Shown: one piece after another, positions 9,880-17,818 of the stretch
Layout of the letters: every line of letters begins with the position of its first letter
Position numbering within the stretch: position 1 is the first letter of the stretch
From: JBDTNQ01 sp039933635
GTDB lineage: Bacteria; Acidobacteriota; Vicinamibacteria; Vicinamibacterales; SCN-69-37
NCBI GenBank assembly: GCA_039933635.1
Contig: JBDTNQ010000043.1
Span: 1 to 31,706, forward strand
Length of the DNA: 31,706 bases
Reading direction: 5' to 3'
The notes under the pieces: generated by a model
The model's database searches: none
What the model was told of the DNA's origin: nothing
The model's input: the letters and a program-made list of their open reading frames with translations, nothing else
Translations under genes and position numbers: made by a program

Positions 9880-11490
9880 TCATTGTATGGGACGCCGCGC
9901 GCCGGCACCACTCACGACCGGCGCGGCCGCCTCGGCCTGGCGGTCCATGAACTCCTTCAGCTTTCCAATCTGCTCGGCGAATGACGGCTCGAGCTCGGCC
10001 GTCGGCAGATACTGCCTCGCGCGTGCGATGTTGCCGCTGTTGGTGTAGCAGGTCGCGGTGTTGAGCGCCGCGGCGCGCTGCTGACGCTCATCCTCGACGA
10101 TCGCGACCTTGAAGCCCTCGATTTGACTGGCGCGGAATTCGGGATCGAGATCGGTCTGGGCTTCCATCGCCGCGAGACCTTGCTTATCCTCGCCGACATT
10201 CCGCGCGTAGCAGCTCATCGCCCGCTCGAACCCTCCCGCGGCATCGGACCAGGCGTCACGTTTGATCTGCACGAGGCCCAGGTACCAGGCCGCCGTGCAG
10301 TTGCGTCCCATGGCCATCGCGTATCCCCGGTTGAGGTCGTCGACGGCCGGTACGAGATCGTCCTGCTCGTATTCGATGATGCCCGCGAGCGTGCGGGTCT
10401 CGCTGGTCGATCCGTGTCGCTTTGACGCGTCGATGTCGGCGCGTGCGGAGTCGAGATGTTCCTGCAGCCGGTGGTTGTAGGCACGCCAGTAGAAGGCGTC
10501 GAGCAGCTTCGTGGAATTCCATCCAATCAGCCGCGTGGCCGCTTCGATGGCTTCGTCCTGGCGTTTGAGGTACGTGAGACACGTCGTACGCCCGAGCTGT
10601 GCGCTTTCGTGGTGGTCCTGCAGTACGAGGGTCTCGTCGTAGTATTTCAGCCCCTCACGGCAGTTCCCGGCGGAGTGGCTGACGATGGCCATGGCGTACA
10701 CGACGGCCGGAGACAACGGAAAGACGGCGTAGGCCGCGGCGGTCAACTTGCGCTTCTGGCCGCCCGGACCGTTCGTCTTCAGCGGTTCGTTCACTGACAG
10801 GTAGTAGGCCGCTTCGGCCATTTCTGGGTGCGCGTCGTACAGGGCCGACAGCGCGGCAAGGCCCCTCTCACCGCGGCACACGGCGCGCCGGTAGAGAAGC
10901 AGCGGCGGGTCATCGAACGGCGGCACATCGGCCGGAAGCGCGATGGCCGAGTTGATGCGCGTCAATGGATTGCACCGGATCGACATCGACAGATACTCGC
11001 GGACGGGCTGGTAGATCGGGGCGTTCGCCAGCCAGTCCAGGTCCACGGCGGCCGTCATCGCGGCCCCGCGGTGCTGGACGACGAAGTCGGAGTACGCCGC
11101 GTCCGGTAAACCGGTGGCTTGCGGCAGCAGCGACGAGAGGCGCGTCAGCAGCCGCGGCACGTCGTAGCTCGCCGGCAGGCCCGCGCCGGCGGCCTCGAGG
11201 CGCGCCATCGACGGGCGTGTGTCGATGGTCAGTTCCTTTTCGCGGAGAACGATGAGGAGTTCGGCGTCGAAGCGTCGTCTCGCGGCGAGGTCGCCGAGCG
11301 GCGACCCCAGGAGTTGCGCATAGGCGTCACGCGCCTCGACCAGGCACGCGTAGCAGCCGTCTCGAAGTCTGGCGTCCGCGCGGTCGATCGCTGCGAGGGC
11401 GGTCACGAGCGGGTCGACGGTCGGCGGCCGATGACTCGCACATCCGGACAGGGCCGCGCACGCGATCACCGGAAGCCAGAGCCGCCGCAT
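9880..11490 (-). CDS. TPR-repeat lipoprotein
   Basis: A lipid-anchored, tetratricopeptide-rich protein of unknown partner. The start at the ATG of MRRLWLPVIACAALSGC gives a 17-residue leader with a canonical lipobox (LSGC); a GTG five codons upstream (11505) is possible but only lengthens the leader. The rest is helical with TPR-like pairs, clearest in the C-terminal half (about 300-480), for example around YLGLVQIKRDAWSDAAGGFERA. Several cysteines are scattered in the mature part. It is followed after 3 bp by the cyclophilin gene. It is divergent from the PadR gene, and the 182 bp between them hold a palindromic repeat and a candidate operator. TPR scaffolds of this kind often assemble envelope complexes, but no specific role can be read here. 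Confidence 0.85.
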   Translation of the reverse strand: MRRLWLPVIACAALSGCASHRPPTVDPLVTALAAIDRADARLRDGCYACLVEARDAYAQLLGSPLGDLAARRRFDAELLIVLREKELTIDTRPSMARLEAAGAGLPASYDVPRLLTRLSSLLPQATGLPDAAYSDFVVQHRGAAMTAAVDLDWLANAPIYQPVREYLSMSIRCNPLTRINSAIALPADVPPFDDPPLLLYRRAVCRGERGLAALSALYDAHPEMAEAAYYLSVNEPLKTNGPGGQKRKLTAAAYAVFPLSPAVVYAMAIVSHSAGNCREGLKYYDETLVLQDHHESAQLGRTTCLTYLKRQDEAIEAATRLIGWNSTKLLDAFYWRAYNHRLQEHLDSARADIDASKRHGSTSETRTLAGIIEYEQDDLVPAVDDLNRGYAMAMGRNCTAAWYLGLVQIKRDAWSDAAGGFERAMSCYARNVGEDKQGLAAMEAQTDLDPEFRASQIEGFKVAIVEDERQQRAAALNTATCYTNSGNIARARQYLPTAELEPSFAEQIGKLKEFMDRQAEAAAPVVSGAGARRPIQ

Positions 11491-11570
11491 GCGGGGGTTA
11501 GACACCGGTGCGGGGGAAAAGGGAGAGGGCGCGGGACGAGGGTGCTGAGATGCTGCCGGGGCAGCGGCCC

Positions 11571-11601
11571 TCCATGGAGCCCCGGACCTTCAGGTCCGGG
11601 G
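11571..11601. repeat. palindromic intergenic repeat, copy 1
   Basis: The core CCCCGGACCT-TC-AGGTCCGGGG (11580-11601) forms a perfect 10-bp inverted repeat preceded by CCATGGAG. The same core occurs, inverted, at 16021-16044 and as a half-copy at 22321-22344. It lies in the divergent spacer before padR. Confidence 0.85.
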
Positions 11602-11619
11602 TGCGCGTTGCCGCGATTC

Positions 11620-11634
11620 ACTTGACATTCAAGT
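11620..11634. promoter_or_regulatory. candidate PadR operator overlapping a -35 box
   Basis: ACTTGA-CAT-TCAAGT is a perfect 6-bp inverted repeat located 38 bp before the padR start. It contains a consensus -35 hexamer TTGACA (11622-11627); the -10 at 17 bp spacing is poor (CATCCT, 11645-11650). PadR regulators commonly repress their own operon, so autoregulation is inferred. Confidence 0.5.
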
Positions 11635-11672
11635 AGAGCCATCGCATCCTGTGCCTCGGAGTCTCCACTGGC

Positions 11673-12020
11673 ATGGCAAGTAAACCATCGCGGAAGGTCG
11701 AACTGCTGCAAGGCACGCTGGATCTGATCGTCCTGCAGGCGTTGGCCACCATGGGTCCCCAGCACGCCTACGGTCTGGCCGCGCGCCTGGAGCAGGTGGC
11801 GGAGCACCCGCTGCTGCTCAACCAGGGCACGCTCTATCCGGCACTGGTCCGGCTGGAGCAGAAGGGCTGGATCAAAGGCAGCTGGCAGAAGACGGAGAAC
11901 AACCGGGACGCGAAGTATTACGCGATCACAAAGGACGGACAAGCCGCCGTCGCCACGCAATCGGAGCGCTGGTACCGGCTGGCCAACCTGGTCGACAAGC
12001 TCTTCCTCAAGGAGTCCTGA
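11673..12020 (+). CDS. PadR family transcriptional regulator
   Basis: A 115-residue winged-helix DNA-binding protein of the short PadR type, normally a repressor. The N-terminal helices and the recognition helix are seen in LLQGTLDLIVLQAL and HAYGLAARLEQ, followed by the wing pattern LNQGTLYPALVRLEQKGWI and the NRDAKYYAITKDG strand. The C-terminal helix for dimer formation is short. The gene stops one base before the ATG of the ABC permease, so the two are translated as a unit. PadR next to an ADOP permease is a recurrent acidobacterial arrangement, which suggests the regulator controls the permease. The effector is unknown. Confidence 0.95.
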   Translation: MASKPSRKVELLQGTLDLIVLQALATMGPQHAYGLAARLEQVAEHPLLLNQGTLYPALVRLEQKGWIKGSWQKTENNRDAKYYAITKDGQAAVATQSERWYRLANLVDKLFLKES

Positions 12021-12021
12021 T

Positions 12022-14595
12022 ATGGCGCGGCTGCGACGTCTGCTGCTCCGTCTCGTGCACGCGGTCCGGCCCTCACATGCGGAGGCCGAGGTCCAGCGGG
12101 AGCTCGCCGCCCATCTTGCGTTGCTCGAAGATGACTTCCAGCGCAAAGGGATGACGCCATCCGACGCGCGCACCGCAGCGCGGAAGACACTCGGCGGAGC
12201 CGATCAGATCCGTCTCGCTCATCGCGACGCCCGCGCGTTTCGGTGGATGGATGAGCTGCGCGTCGATCTGCGAGACGCGCTTCGCACGCTCGTCCGTCAT
12301 CGACGCTCAACCGCCATTGCTGTGCTCGTCCTCACGATGGCCGGCGCCGTCAATGCGGTCACGCTCGGCGTGGCGGATGCCGTGTTGTTTCGCTCGCTGC
12401 CGTATCGCGATCCGTCATCGATTCGCGTACTGCAGATGCGCAGCGCGAAGACCGGTCAACGCTACACGAGAGTGCCCGAGAATCTGCTGGCCTTGCTCGG
12501 CACACCACACGAGGCCTTCAGCGCCGTTGGAGTGCTGGATGACGGCCCACGCATCACCATCGCGACCGCCGATGGACCGCGGGGCGTCGCGACGGCGAGC
12601 GCGACCGCAACGTACTTCGAGGTCCTCGGCGTGAGGCCGTATCGCGGCCGGCTGTTGAGCCAACAGGACGTTGTGGGCCGAACGGCTCTGCTGAGCCACG
12701 ACGCGTGGCTCACCTACTTCGGCGGCGGTGAATCGATCGTCGGGCAATCCGTAACCCTCGGCAACACACCGCTCGACGTCGCAGGCGTGCTACCGCCAGG
12801 CCTGTTCCTTCCGGCCATTTTCGGCGCAAAGCCCGCGGTGATCACGCTCGCGCCAGCGCCGAAGAGCACAGGAAAGGGCGGTGTCTTCTATCCCGTCGTC
12901 CGGCTTGCGCACGGTATCTCCGTTGAACGCGCCCAGGCAGCTCTCGACAGCCTGGCGCTCGCCGGCCTTCCCGAGGCCGATACGCGCGACGTTCTGCCTG
13001 TGCTCGACCCGCCCGAGACCGTCCTCTTCCGCGCGGGCCGGCCGATCATGCAGGCCCTGATGCTGGCGTCACTCGTCTTCCTGGTGCTCGCCTCCGTGAA
13101 TCTCGCGAGCCTGCTGCTCGTGCGCAACCGCGATCGCGCGCGTGACGTAGCTGTGCGCCTCGCCCTCGGCGCCAGCCGCACGCGCATCATCCGGCCGCTG
13201 TTCTTTGAGCTGATTACCACCAGCGTGGCCGGCGCCGGCAGCGCCGTCCTCGTCGCAAAGTTAGTGTTTCCGTCGCTGCTGAAGCAGGTTCCCGGTGTGG
13301 CGTACGGCAGCGCACCGGTCGGCATCGACCTCAGGGTGGCGCTCATCACGCTGGGCCTCGGTCTGGTCACGACGCTCGTCTTCTCGTTCCTGCCCACGTG
13401 GCACGGCGTGATGCGTGATGCGCAACCGTTGGTCCTGACTGGCGCCGGCTCTCACTCAGGTCGGGGTTGGAAACTGGGACGGCCGCTCGTTGCCGTCCAG
13501 GTCGCGCTGACAGTGCTGCTCGTGTTTGGCGCCACGGTAACGGGACGGGCCTTTGTCGACTTACTGCAGACGCCGCTGGGCTTCGACCCCCAACAGGTCG
13601 CGCGGCTGAGCGTGGGATGGGCGCCCGGTCCGAATTTCCAGGAGCAGTCGATGCGACTGCTCACAACAATCTCGCGGCTGCCGGACGTCAGCGCAGCTGG
13701 CGCCGCGAGCCAGATGCCATTTGATGGCTCCGCGCCCGACGACGGCCTGCGCGGGACAGGCGGAGCCCGCGTCGGAATCCGCTACGTGCTTCCTGGATTC
13801 TTCGAAGCCGCACGCATTCCGATCGTTCGCGGTCGTACGTTGACGCCAGAGGATGCGCAATCCGATCCGGATGCGGCAGTACTGTCGGCCTCGGCCGCCC
13901 GCGTCCTCTTCGGCGATCGCGATCCCCTCGGCGGCACGTTCGACAACGGACGAGGACGCACGTTTCACGTCGTCGGCGTTTCGTCCGACATCCTCCAGGG
14001 CATCGGAGACGACTCTCCGGCTCAGGCACTCGCCATTCCCGGACGCGACCTGCGGCGTCTCACGCTTCTCGTCCGTCTGCGCACGAACCGCGACAGCAGC
14101 CTCCGCAGTCTCGAACAAGCAGTGAAGTCTGCCTCGCCGACAACCAGGACCACGGCGTCGTGGTGGACGGACGGCATCTTCAACGTCACCGACTATCGCA
14201 ACCCGCGCTTCCAGACGACGGTTCTCAGTGTTCTGAGCGCGGTCGCTCTTCTGCTCACGGCCTTCGGTATCGTCGGCGTGGTCGGCTTTCTCGTCGCGAG
14301 TCGAACGCGCGAACTGGCCATTCGCGCGGCAATCGGCGCCACGGGAAGTTCGCTCATCGCCATGGTGATCCGTCAGGGACTGGCCCCAGTCGGCGTGGGA
14401 CTCGTCATCGGCTTGCTGGCGACCCGGTGGGCTGCTCGATTGGCCGAAGCGCAACTGTTCAAGGTGGACACGACGGGATTCTCGGCCATCATCGCGACCG
14501 CGGCAGTCGTGCTCGCCGCGGCGCTGGTGTCTACCTATCTCCCGTCACGACGCGCCGGACGCCTGAACCCCGCGGATGTCCTCCGTGTGGACTAA
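12022..14595 (+). CDS. ABC transporter permease, acidobacterial duplicated orphan type (ADOP)
   Basis: An 857-residue inner-membrane permease of the MacB/FtsX superfamily. It begins with a charged cytoplasmic region with the AARKTLGGADQIR phrase typical of the ADOP prefix, then one transmembrane helix (about 95-115), a MacB-like periplasmic domain, and a first FtsX block of three helices (about 340-460). A second periplasmic domain and a second FtsX block (about 735-850) follow, giving the duplicated layout. No ATPase gene is nearby, as expected for this orphan family; it must borrow an ATPase coded elsewhere or act without one. Members are numerous in Acidobacteriota and their substrates are largely unknown. 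The tandem start, one base after padR, marks a two-gene operon. Confidence 0.93.
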   Translation: MARLRRLLLRLVHAVRPSHAEAEVQRELAAHLALLEDDFQRKGMTPSDARTAARKTLGGADQIRLAHRDARAFRWMDELRVDLRDALRTLVRHRRSTAIAVLVLTMAGAVNAVTLGVADAVLFRSLPYRDPSSIRVLQMRSAKTGQRYTRVPENLLALLGTPHEAFSAVGVLDDGPRITIATADGPRGVATASATATYFEVLGVRPYRGRLLSQQDVVGRTALLSHDAWLTYFGGGESIVGQSVTLGNTPLDVAGVLPPGLFLPAIFGAKPAVITLAPAPKSTGKGGVFYPVVRLAHGISVERAQAALDSLALAGLPEADTRDVLPVLDPPETVLFRAGRPIMQALMLASLVFLVLASVNLASLLLVRNRDRARDVAVRLALGASRTRIIRPLFFELITTSVAGAGSAVLVAKLVFPSLLKQVPGVAYGSAPVGIDLRVALITLGLGLVTTLVFSFLPTWHGVMRDAQPLVLTGAGSHSGRGWKLGRPLVAVQVALTVLLVFGATVTGRAFVDLLQTPLGFDPQQVARLSVGWAPGPNFQEQSMRLLTTISRLPDVSAAGAASQMPFDGSAPDDGLRGTGGARVGIRYVLPGFFEAARIPIVRGRTLTPEDAQSDPDAAVLSASAARVLFGDRDPLGGTFDNGRGRTFHVVGVSSDILQGIGDDSPAQALAIPGRDLRRLTLLVRLRTNRDSSLRSLEQAVKSASPTTRTTASWWTDGIFNVTDYRNPRFQTTVLSVLSAVALLLTAFGIVGVVGFLVASRTRELAIRAAIGATGSSLIAMVIRQGLAPVGVGLVIGLLATRWAARLAEAQLFKVDTTGFSAIIATAAVVLAAALVSTYLPSRRAGRLNPADVLRVD

Positions 14596-14712
14596 GACGA
14601 ACCACTGGTTTCGGGACGGCGTGTGAATCACGTGGCAGCACGTTCTTACCCATCGTCGCCCGTCAGCTGGGATTCGCGAATAGGATCCGCGACAGGACCG
14701 CGGTAGTCTGAG

Positions 14713-14727
14713 TGGCACAGCCATTGC
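14713..14727 (+). promoter_or_regulatory. sigma-54-type promoter (-24/-12)
   Basis: TGGCAC-N5-TTGC, which matches the sigma-54 consensus at both elements, lies about 62 bp upstream of the acidic protein gene at 14790. It points in the same direction. The -12 GC is placed to start transcription near 14739. Confidence 0.55.
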
Positions 14728-14789
14728 CTTTGAGAACACCGACGTCAGCATTCTGCTCGGCGTCTGACAGGCAGAATCGAGGACATGCC

Positions 14790-15011
14790 ATGACGAACAA
14801 ATTCACCCAGACGCCAGACCCTCAGGATCCCAACGCCCTGCGGTGGGTATCCCCCAGAAGCGACGAGGCCACCCTCGCGCCGAAGGACGAAGCGGCGAAA
14901 GATGAAGAAGACGACGACCTCGACGAGGACGAAGACGAGGACGATTTCGACGAAGACGAGGATGAAGACGAAGACGCGGACGAGAAGGAAGAAGGCGACG
15001 AGACGGCCTAG
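14790..15011 (+). CDS. small, extremely acidic protein
   Basis: A 73-residue protein of unknown function. The first 35 residues are mixed; the rest is almost all Asp and Glu with a few Lys (for example DDLDEDEDEDDFDEDEDED). No domain or cysteine is present. The ATG at 14790 is preferred because a GAGGA sequence lies about 7 bp upstream; a GTG at 14712 would include the promoter region. It is the first gene after the ABC permease and has its own sigma-54-like promoter. A strong hairpin follows the stop. Such tails may bind cations or basic proteins, but no role is claimed. The codon pattern is in frame throughout, so it looks translated. Confidence 0.6.
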   Translation: MTNKFTQTPDPQDPNALRWVSPRSDEATLAPKDEAAKDEEDDDLDEDEDEDDFDEDEDEDEDADEKEEGDETA

Positions 15012-15016
15012 GGAGC

Positions 15017-15036
15017 GGCCGGGGCGATCCCCGGCC
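15017..15036. terminator. bidirectional hairpin between convergent genes
   Basis: GGCCGGGG-CGAT-CCCCGGCC is a perfect 8-bp stem with a 4-base loop. It lies between the acidic protein stop and the stop of the convergent membrane protein gene. There is no T-run, so it may be a weak or factor-assisted terminator. Confidence 0.5.
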
Positions 15037-15257
15037 TACCCTCTCATTCGCAACGCGACGACCACCATCGCCACGGCGGTCACCGAAAACGCGACCCACG
15101 CCAGCCATCGCCTTCGCGGTTGTGCGCCCCAGACGCGCAGCATCAGCAGCCCAGTCCCGAGCCCGACGAGCCCGGCCGATTCCATCCATGCGCCGCGTGA
15201 GGCCTGCACAGCGGCCACGATGAACGCGAGCGTGATGACGATGACGCGGGAGATCAT
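15036..15257 (-). CDS. small membrane protein
   Basis: A 73-residue hydrophobic protein with two or three predicted helices (MISRVIVITLAFIVAAVQA, then GLVGLGTGLLMLRVWG and WLAWVAFSVTAVAMVVVAL) joined by a basic loop QPRRRW. No family is recognised. Its 5' end lies 18 bp from the stop of the exported protein gene on the same strand, suggesting the end of a leftward transcript. The overall composition (hydrophobic helices with the basic loop on one side) supports a real inner-membrane protein. Confidence 0.55.
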   Translation of the reverse strand: MISRVIVITLAFIVAAVQASRGAWMESAGLVGLGTGLLMLRVWGAQPRRRWLAWVAFSVTAVAMVVVALRMRG

Positions 15258-15275
15258 GAGGACAAATCCTGCGTG

Positions 15276-16004
15276 TTACCTGGACGCCGGCGTCTGCGCG
15301 ACGGCCTCGACGCGGTCGACGCGATCGTAGACGCGATCGGCGCCGACCATGGGCGCGTTCCGGCGCATGTCCGCAACGCGGAGAATCACGAACAGCCGCT
15401 TCGCGTCGTTGCTGAGGAAGTAGACCTCCGACATCTTGAAGCCGTAGTCCCCATCGATGTCCTTACGCAGTTGAGAGTTCTTCCATACGACGCGCGCGTC
15501 GTACGATGACCCGCCGAGCCGGTAACTGTGCTTGCTGCCGTCGGTCGGATACGAACGACTGCGGTCGAGATCGTCCTTGAAGGTGATCGACGCGGGCGTC
15601 ACCGTGACGTCAAGCGACTCGGGGATCTCCAGGAGATCGCGCATCAGGTCGCGGGACGCGCGCAGCATTTCCGGCGTAGGCCCGATGTCGGACGATCGTC
15701 CCGGCACGCCACCAAATCCACCGTCGCCCCCCGCCCGTCCACCGGCTGCACCGCCGCCCCTCGCGGACGCCGTGCCGCGGCCGCGTTGCGTGGCGCTGCG
15801 CGGCGCCTGTTCCGGCTTCCCCGTTGCGGCGTTGAGACTCTCGGCGGCGTTGTACTCCCACGCGCCGGCGAAGTCGGCAGGCGCGTGCTGGCTGACCTCT
15901 ACTTCCGGCACAGGCACCGGCGCAGGGTTCTGGCGAACGGCCGCGGCCGCAGGCGTTGCGAGCGCGATCACGATGCTCAAGACTTGGTTCAGCAGATACC
16001 GCAT
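15276..16004 (-). CDS. exported protein of unknown function
   Basis: A 242-residue protein with a signal peptide (MRYLLNQVLSIVIALATPAAAA). A phrase DFAGAWEYNAAESLN resembles the N-terminal 'GTWKLN...S' motif of lipocalin-like acidobacterial secreted proteins. A low-complexity Gly/Arg/Ala stretch (about 77-105) follows, then a beta-rich domain with ITFKDDLDRSRSYPTDGS. The start was chosen at 16004 because the upstream 15 codons come from the palindromic repeat. It is downstream of panB on the same strand, but the repeat lies between them, so co-transcription is uncertain. No catalytic motif is seen. Confidence 0.75.
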   Translation of the reverse strand: MRYLLNQVLSIVIALATPAAAAVRQNPAPVPVPEVEVSQHAPADFAGAWEYNAAESLNAATGKPEQAPRSATQRGRGTASARGGGAAGGRAGGDGGFGGVPGRSSDIGPTPEMLRASRDLMRDLLEIPESLDVTVTPASITFKDDLDRSRSYPTDGSKHSYRLGGSSYDARVVWKNSQLRKDIDGDYGFKMSEVYFLSNDAKRLFVILRVADMRRNAPMVGADRVYDRVDRVEAVAQTPASR

Positions 16005-16020
16005 ACGCTTGCACCTTGCT

Positions 16021-16070
16021 GCCCCGGACCTGAAGGTCCGGGGCTCCATGGACGTGAACGTCCGCGGCTC
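16021..16070. repeat. palindromic intergenic repeat, copy 2 (inverted, composite)
   Basis: GCCCCGGACCT-GA-AGGTCCGGGGC (16021-16044) is a perfect 11-bp inverted repeat. A second small palindrome, GGACGT-GA-ACGTCC (16050-16063), follows, then GCGGCTCC. It lies just after the panB stop codon in the direction of transcription, so it may end the pantothenate transcript. Confidence 0.85.
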
Positions 16071-16080
16071 CCGACCACCG

Positions 16081-16932
16081 CTATTTCCGCCTTGCCAACG
16101 CTGACTCGAGCTGTTCGCGTTCGTCGTCAGGCATGCCGTACGTGTGACGCGTTTCCGGATACGCGCCCCGTCTGACTTCGTCAGCGTACGTGGCGATCGC
16201 CGCGCCGATCGTCGACGCCAGGTCGGCGTATGCCTTCACGAAACGCGGCACCGGGCCCTCGGACAATCCCAACAGGTCGTGCCACACCAGCACCTGCCCC
16301 GAACACTCGACACCGGCGCCGATGCCGATGGTGGGAATCTTCACGGCCTCGGTGATGCGCGCGGCGACGATCGAGGGCATGGCTTCAAGGACAATCGCGA
16401 AGCAGCCGGCTCGTTCGAGCGCGACCGCTTCGTCCACCAGACGTCGTGCCGCGGACGCGGTGCGACCCTGCGCCCGGTAGCCACCGAGCTTCGTGGCCGA
16501 CTGCGGCGTGAGACCAATGTGTCCCATGACCGGGATGCCGGCCTCGACGATGCCGCTGATGCGCGTGAGCGTGCGCCCGGCGCCTTCGAGCTTCACGGCA
16601 TCGGCGCCGCCTTCCTTGACGAACCGGATCGCATTGGCGACCGCCGTGTCCTCGGAAACCTGATAGGACCCGAACGGCATGTCGGCCACGACGAACGCAC
16701 GCGTCGCACCGCGCATGACCCCGCGCGTGAACACGAGCATCTCGTCCATGGTGACCGGCACCGTCGACTGACCACCAAGGACCGTGGTGCCCGCCGAGTC
16801 ACCCACGAGGATCATGTCCACGCCGGCGCCGTCCGCCAGACGCGCCGACGGCGCATCGTAGGCAGTGACAATCACGAGGCGCTCCCCACGGGCGCGCATC
16901 GCAGCAATCTCCGGCAAGGTCAGCTTCGGCAT
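16081..16932 (-). CDS. panB: 3-methyl-2-oxobutanoate hydroxymethyltransferase
   Basis: Makes ketopantoate from 2-oxoisovalerate and methylene-tetrahydrofolate, the first committed step of pantothenate and CoA synthesis, in the cytoplasm. The 283-residue TIM barrel has the metal-binding residues Asp45 (GDSAG) and Asp84 (ADMPFGSY), VKLEGA (Lys114, Glu116), and the catalytic Glu183 in VLEAMPS. These fall at nearly the same positions as in the E. coli enzyme. The ATG at 16932 is used because the family begins with a short helix before the barrel; a GTG 12 codons upstream is possible. It is the last gene of the DUF2520-panC-panB run, 49 bp after panC. Confidence 0.96.
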   Translation of the reverse strand: MPKLTLPEIAAMRARGERLVIVTAYDAPSARLADGAGVDMILVGDSAGTTVLGGQSTVPVTMDEMLVFTRGVMRGATRAFVVADMPFGSYQVSEDTAVANAIRFVKEGGADAVKLEGAGRTLTRISGIVEAGIPVMGHIGLTPQSATKLGGYRAQGRTASAARRLVDEAVALERAGCFAIVLEAMPSIVAARITEAVKIPTIGIGAGVECSGQVLVWHDLLGLSEGPVPRFVKAYADLASTIGAAIATYADEVRRGAYPETRHTYGMPDDEREQLESALARRK

Positions 16933-16981
16933 CGGTTTCTCGGACGGCCGCCTGCGAGCGGCAGGCACCCAATTTCCCCTG

Positions 16982-17818
16982 TCAAACTTCGATCTTCTCA
17001 GGCCTCTCCAAGCCCGCGGCGCCAGGGTGCTTCAAGGGCACATTATCGATCAGTCGGGTCGTGCCCACGCGGACGGCCACCACGAGGGTGGGGTCGTCGT
17101 CGAACGCGGCAATCGACACGTATTCGATGTCCAATCCCTCGAGCTCGCGCCTGGCCGCGTTCACGGGATCCTCTCCCTGGCGGGCGGCCAGGAGGCCGGC
17201 CCTGAGCGCCTTGGGAATGGCCAGCGCCCGTGCCTTCTCGGCCGCTGACAGGCGGGCATTGCGCGACGACAACGCCAGGCCCTGAGCGTCGCGCATCGTC
17301 GGCACGACCCGGACCTCGAGGTCGAGGTTGAGGTCTCGCACGGTCTGCCGGATGACGGCCACTTGTTGCGCATCCTTCTGGCCGAAATAGGCTGCGTCCG
17401 GCTTCACCATGTTGAACAGTTTCAGGCACACGAGCGCGACGCCGTTGAAATGCCCGGGGCGGTGATCGCCCTCGAATCCGAGCGCCGCCCCGCCGATGCG
17501 CATGTCGGTCGCGCAGCCGGTGCGGTAGACGTCGCCGGCCTTCGGAACGAACAAGACATCGACACCGGCCTCGGCGGCCAGCTCGCCGTCCCTGTCTTCC
17601 TGTCGTGGATACGCGGCGAGATCGGCCGGATCGTTGAACTGCGCCGGGTTCACGAAGATGCTGGCCACGACGATGTCACACTCCTGGCGGGCGACGTTGA
17701 AGAGCGCGACATGCCCCGCATGCAAGGCGCCCATCGTGGGCACGAAGCCAATACGCCGGTGGGTGCGCGATTGCGACAATGCCGCACGGAGTTCCGGAAC
17801 GGTCCAGACCCATCTCAT
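16982..17818 (-). CDS. panC: pantothenate synthetase (pantoate-beta-alanine ligase)
   Basis: Joins pantoate and beta-alanine with ATP through a pantoyl-adenylate, giving pantothenate. The 278-residue protein has the Rossmann nucleotidyl-transferase fold with the HIGH-type motif MGALHAGH (His33, His36), followed by IFVNPAQF, which lines the pantoate site, and YFGQKDAQQ. The KMSKS-like SSRNARLS is also present. The start codon overlaps the DUF2520 stop as ATGA, so translation is coupled. With panB this gives two of the four pantothenate steps in one operon; panD is not in the window and ketopantoate reductase may be supplied by the neighbouring DUF2520 protein (inference). Confidence 0.97.
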   Translation of the reverse strand: MRWVWTVPELRAALSQSRTHRRIGFVPTMGALHAGHVALFNVARQECDIVVASIFVNPAQFNDPADLAAYPRQEDRDGELAAEAGVDVLFVPKAGDVYRTGCATDMRIGGAALGFEGDHRPGHFNGVALVCLKLFNMVKPDAAYFGQKDAQQVAVIRQTVRDLNLDLEVRVVPTMRDAQGLALSSRNARLSAAEKARALAIPKALRAGLLAARQGEDPVNAARRELEGLDIEYVSIAAFDDDPTLVVAVRVGTTRLIDNVPLKHPGAAGLERPEKIEV

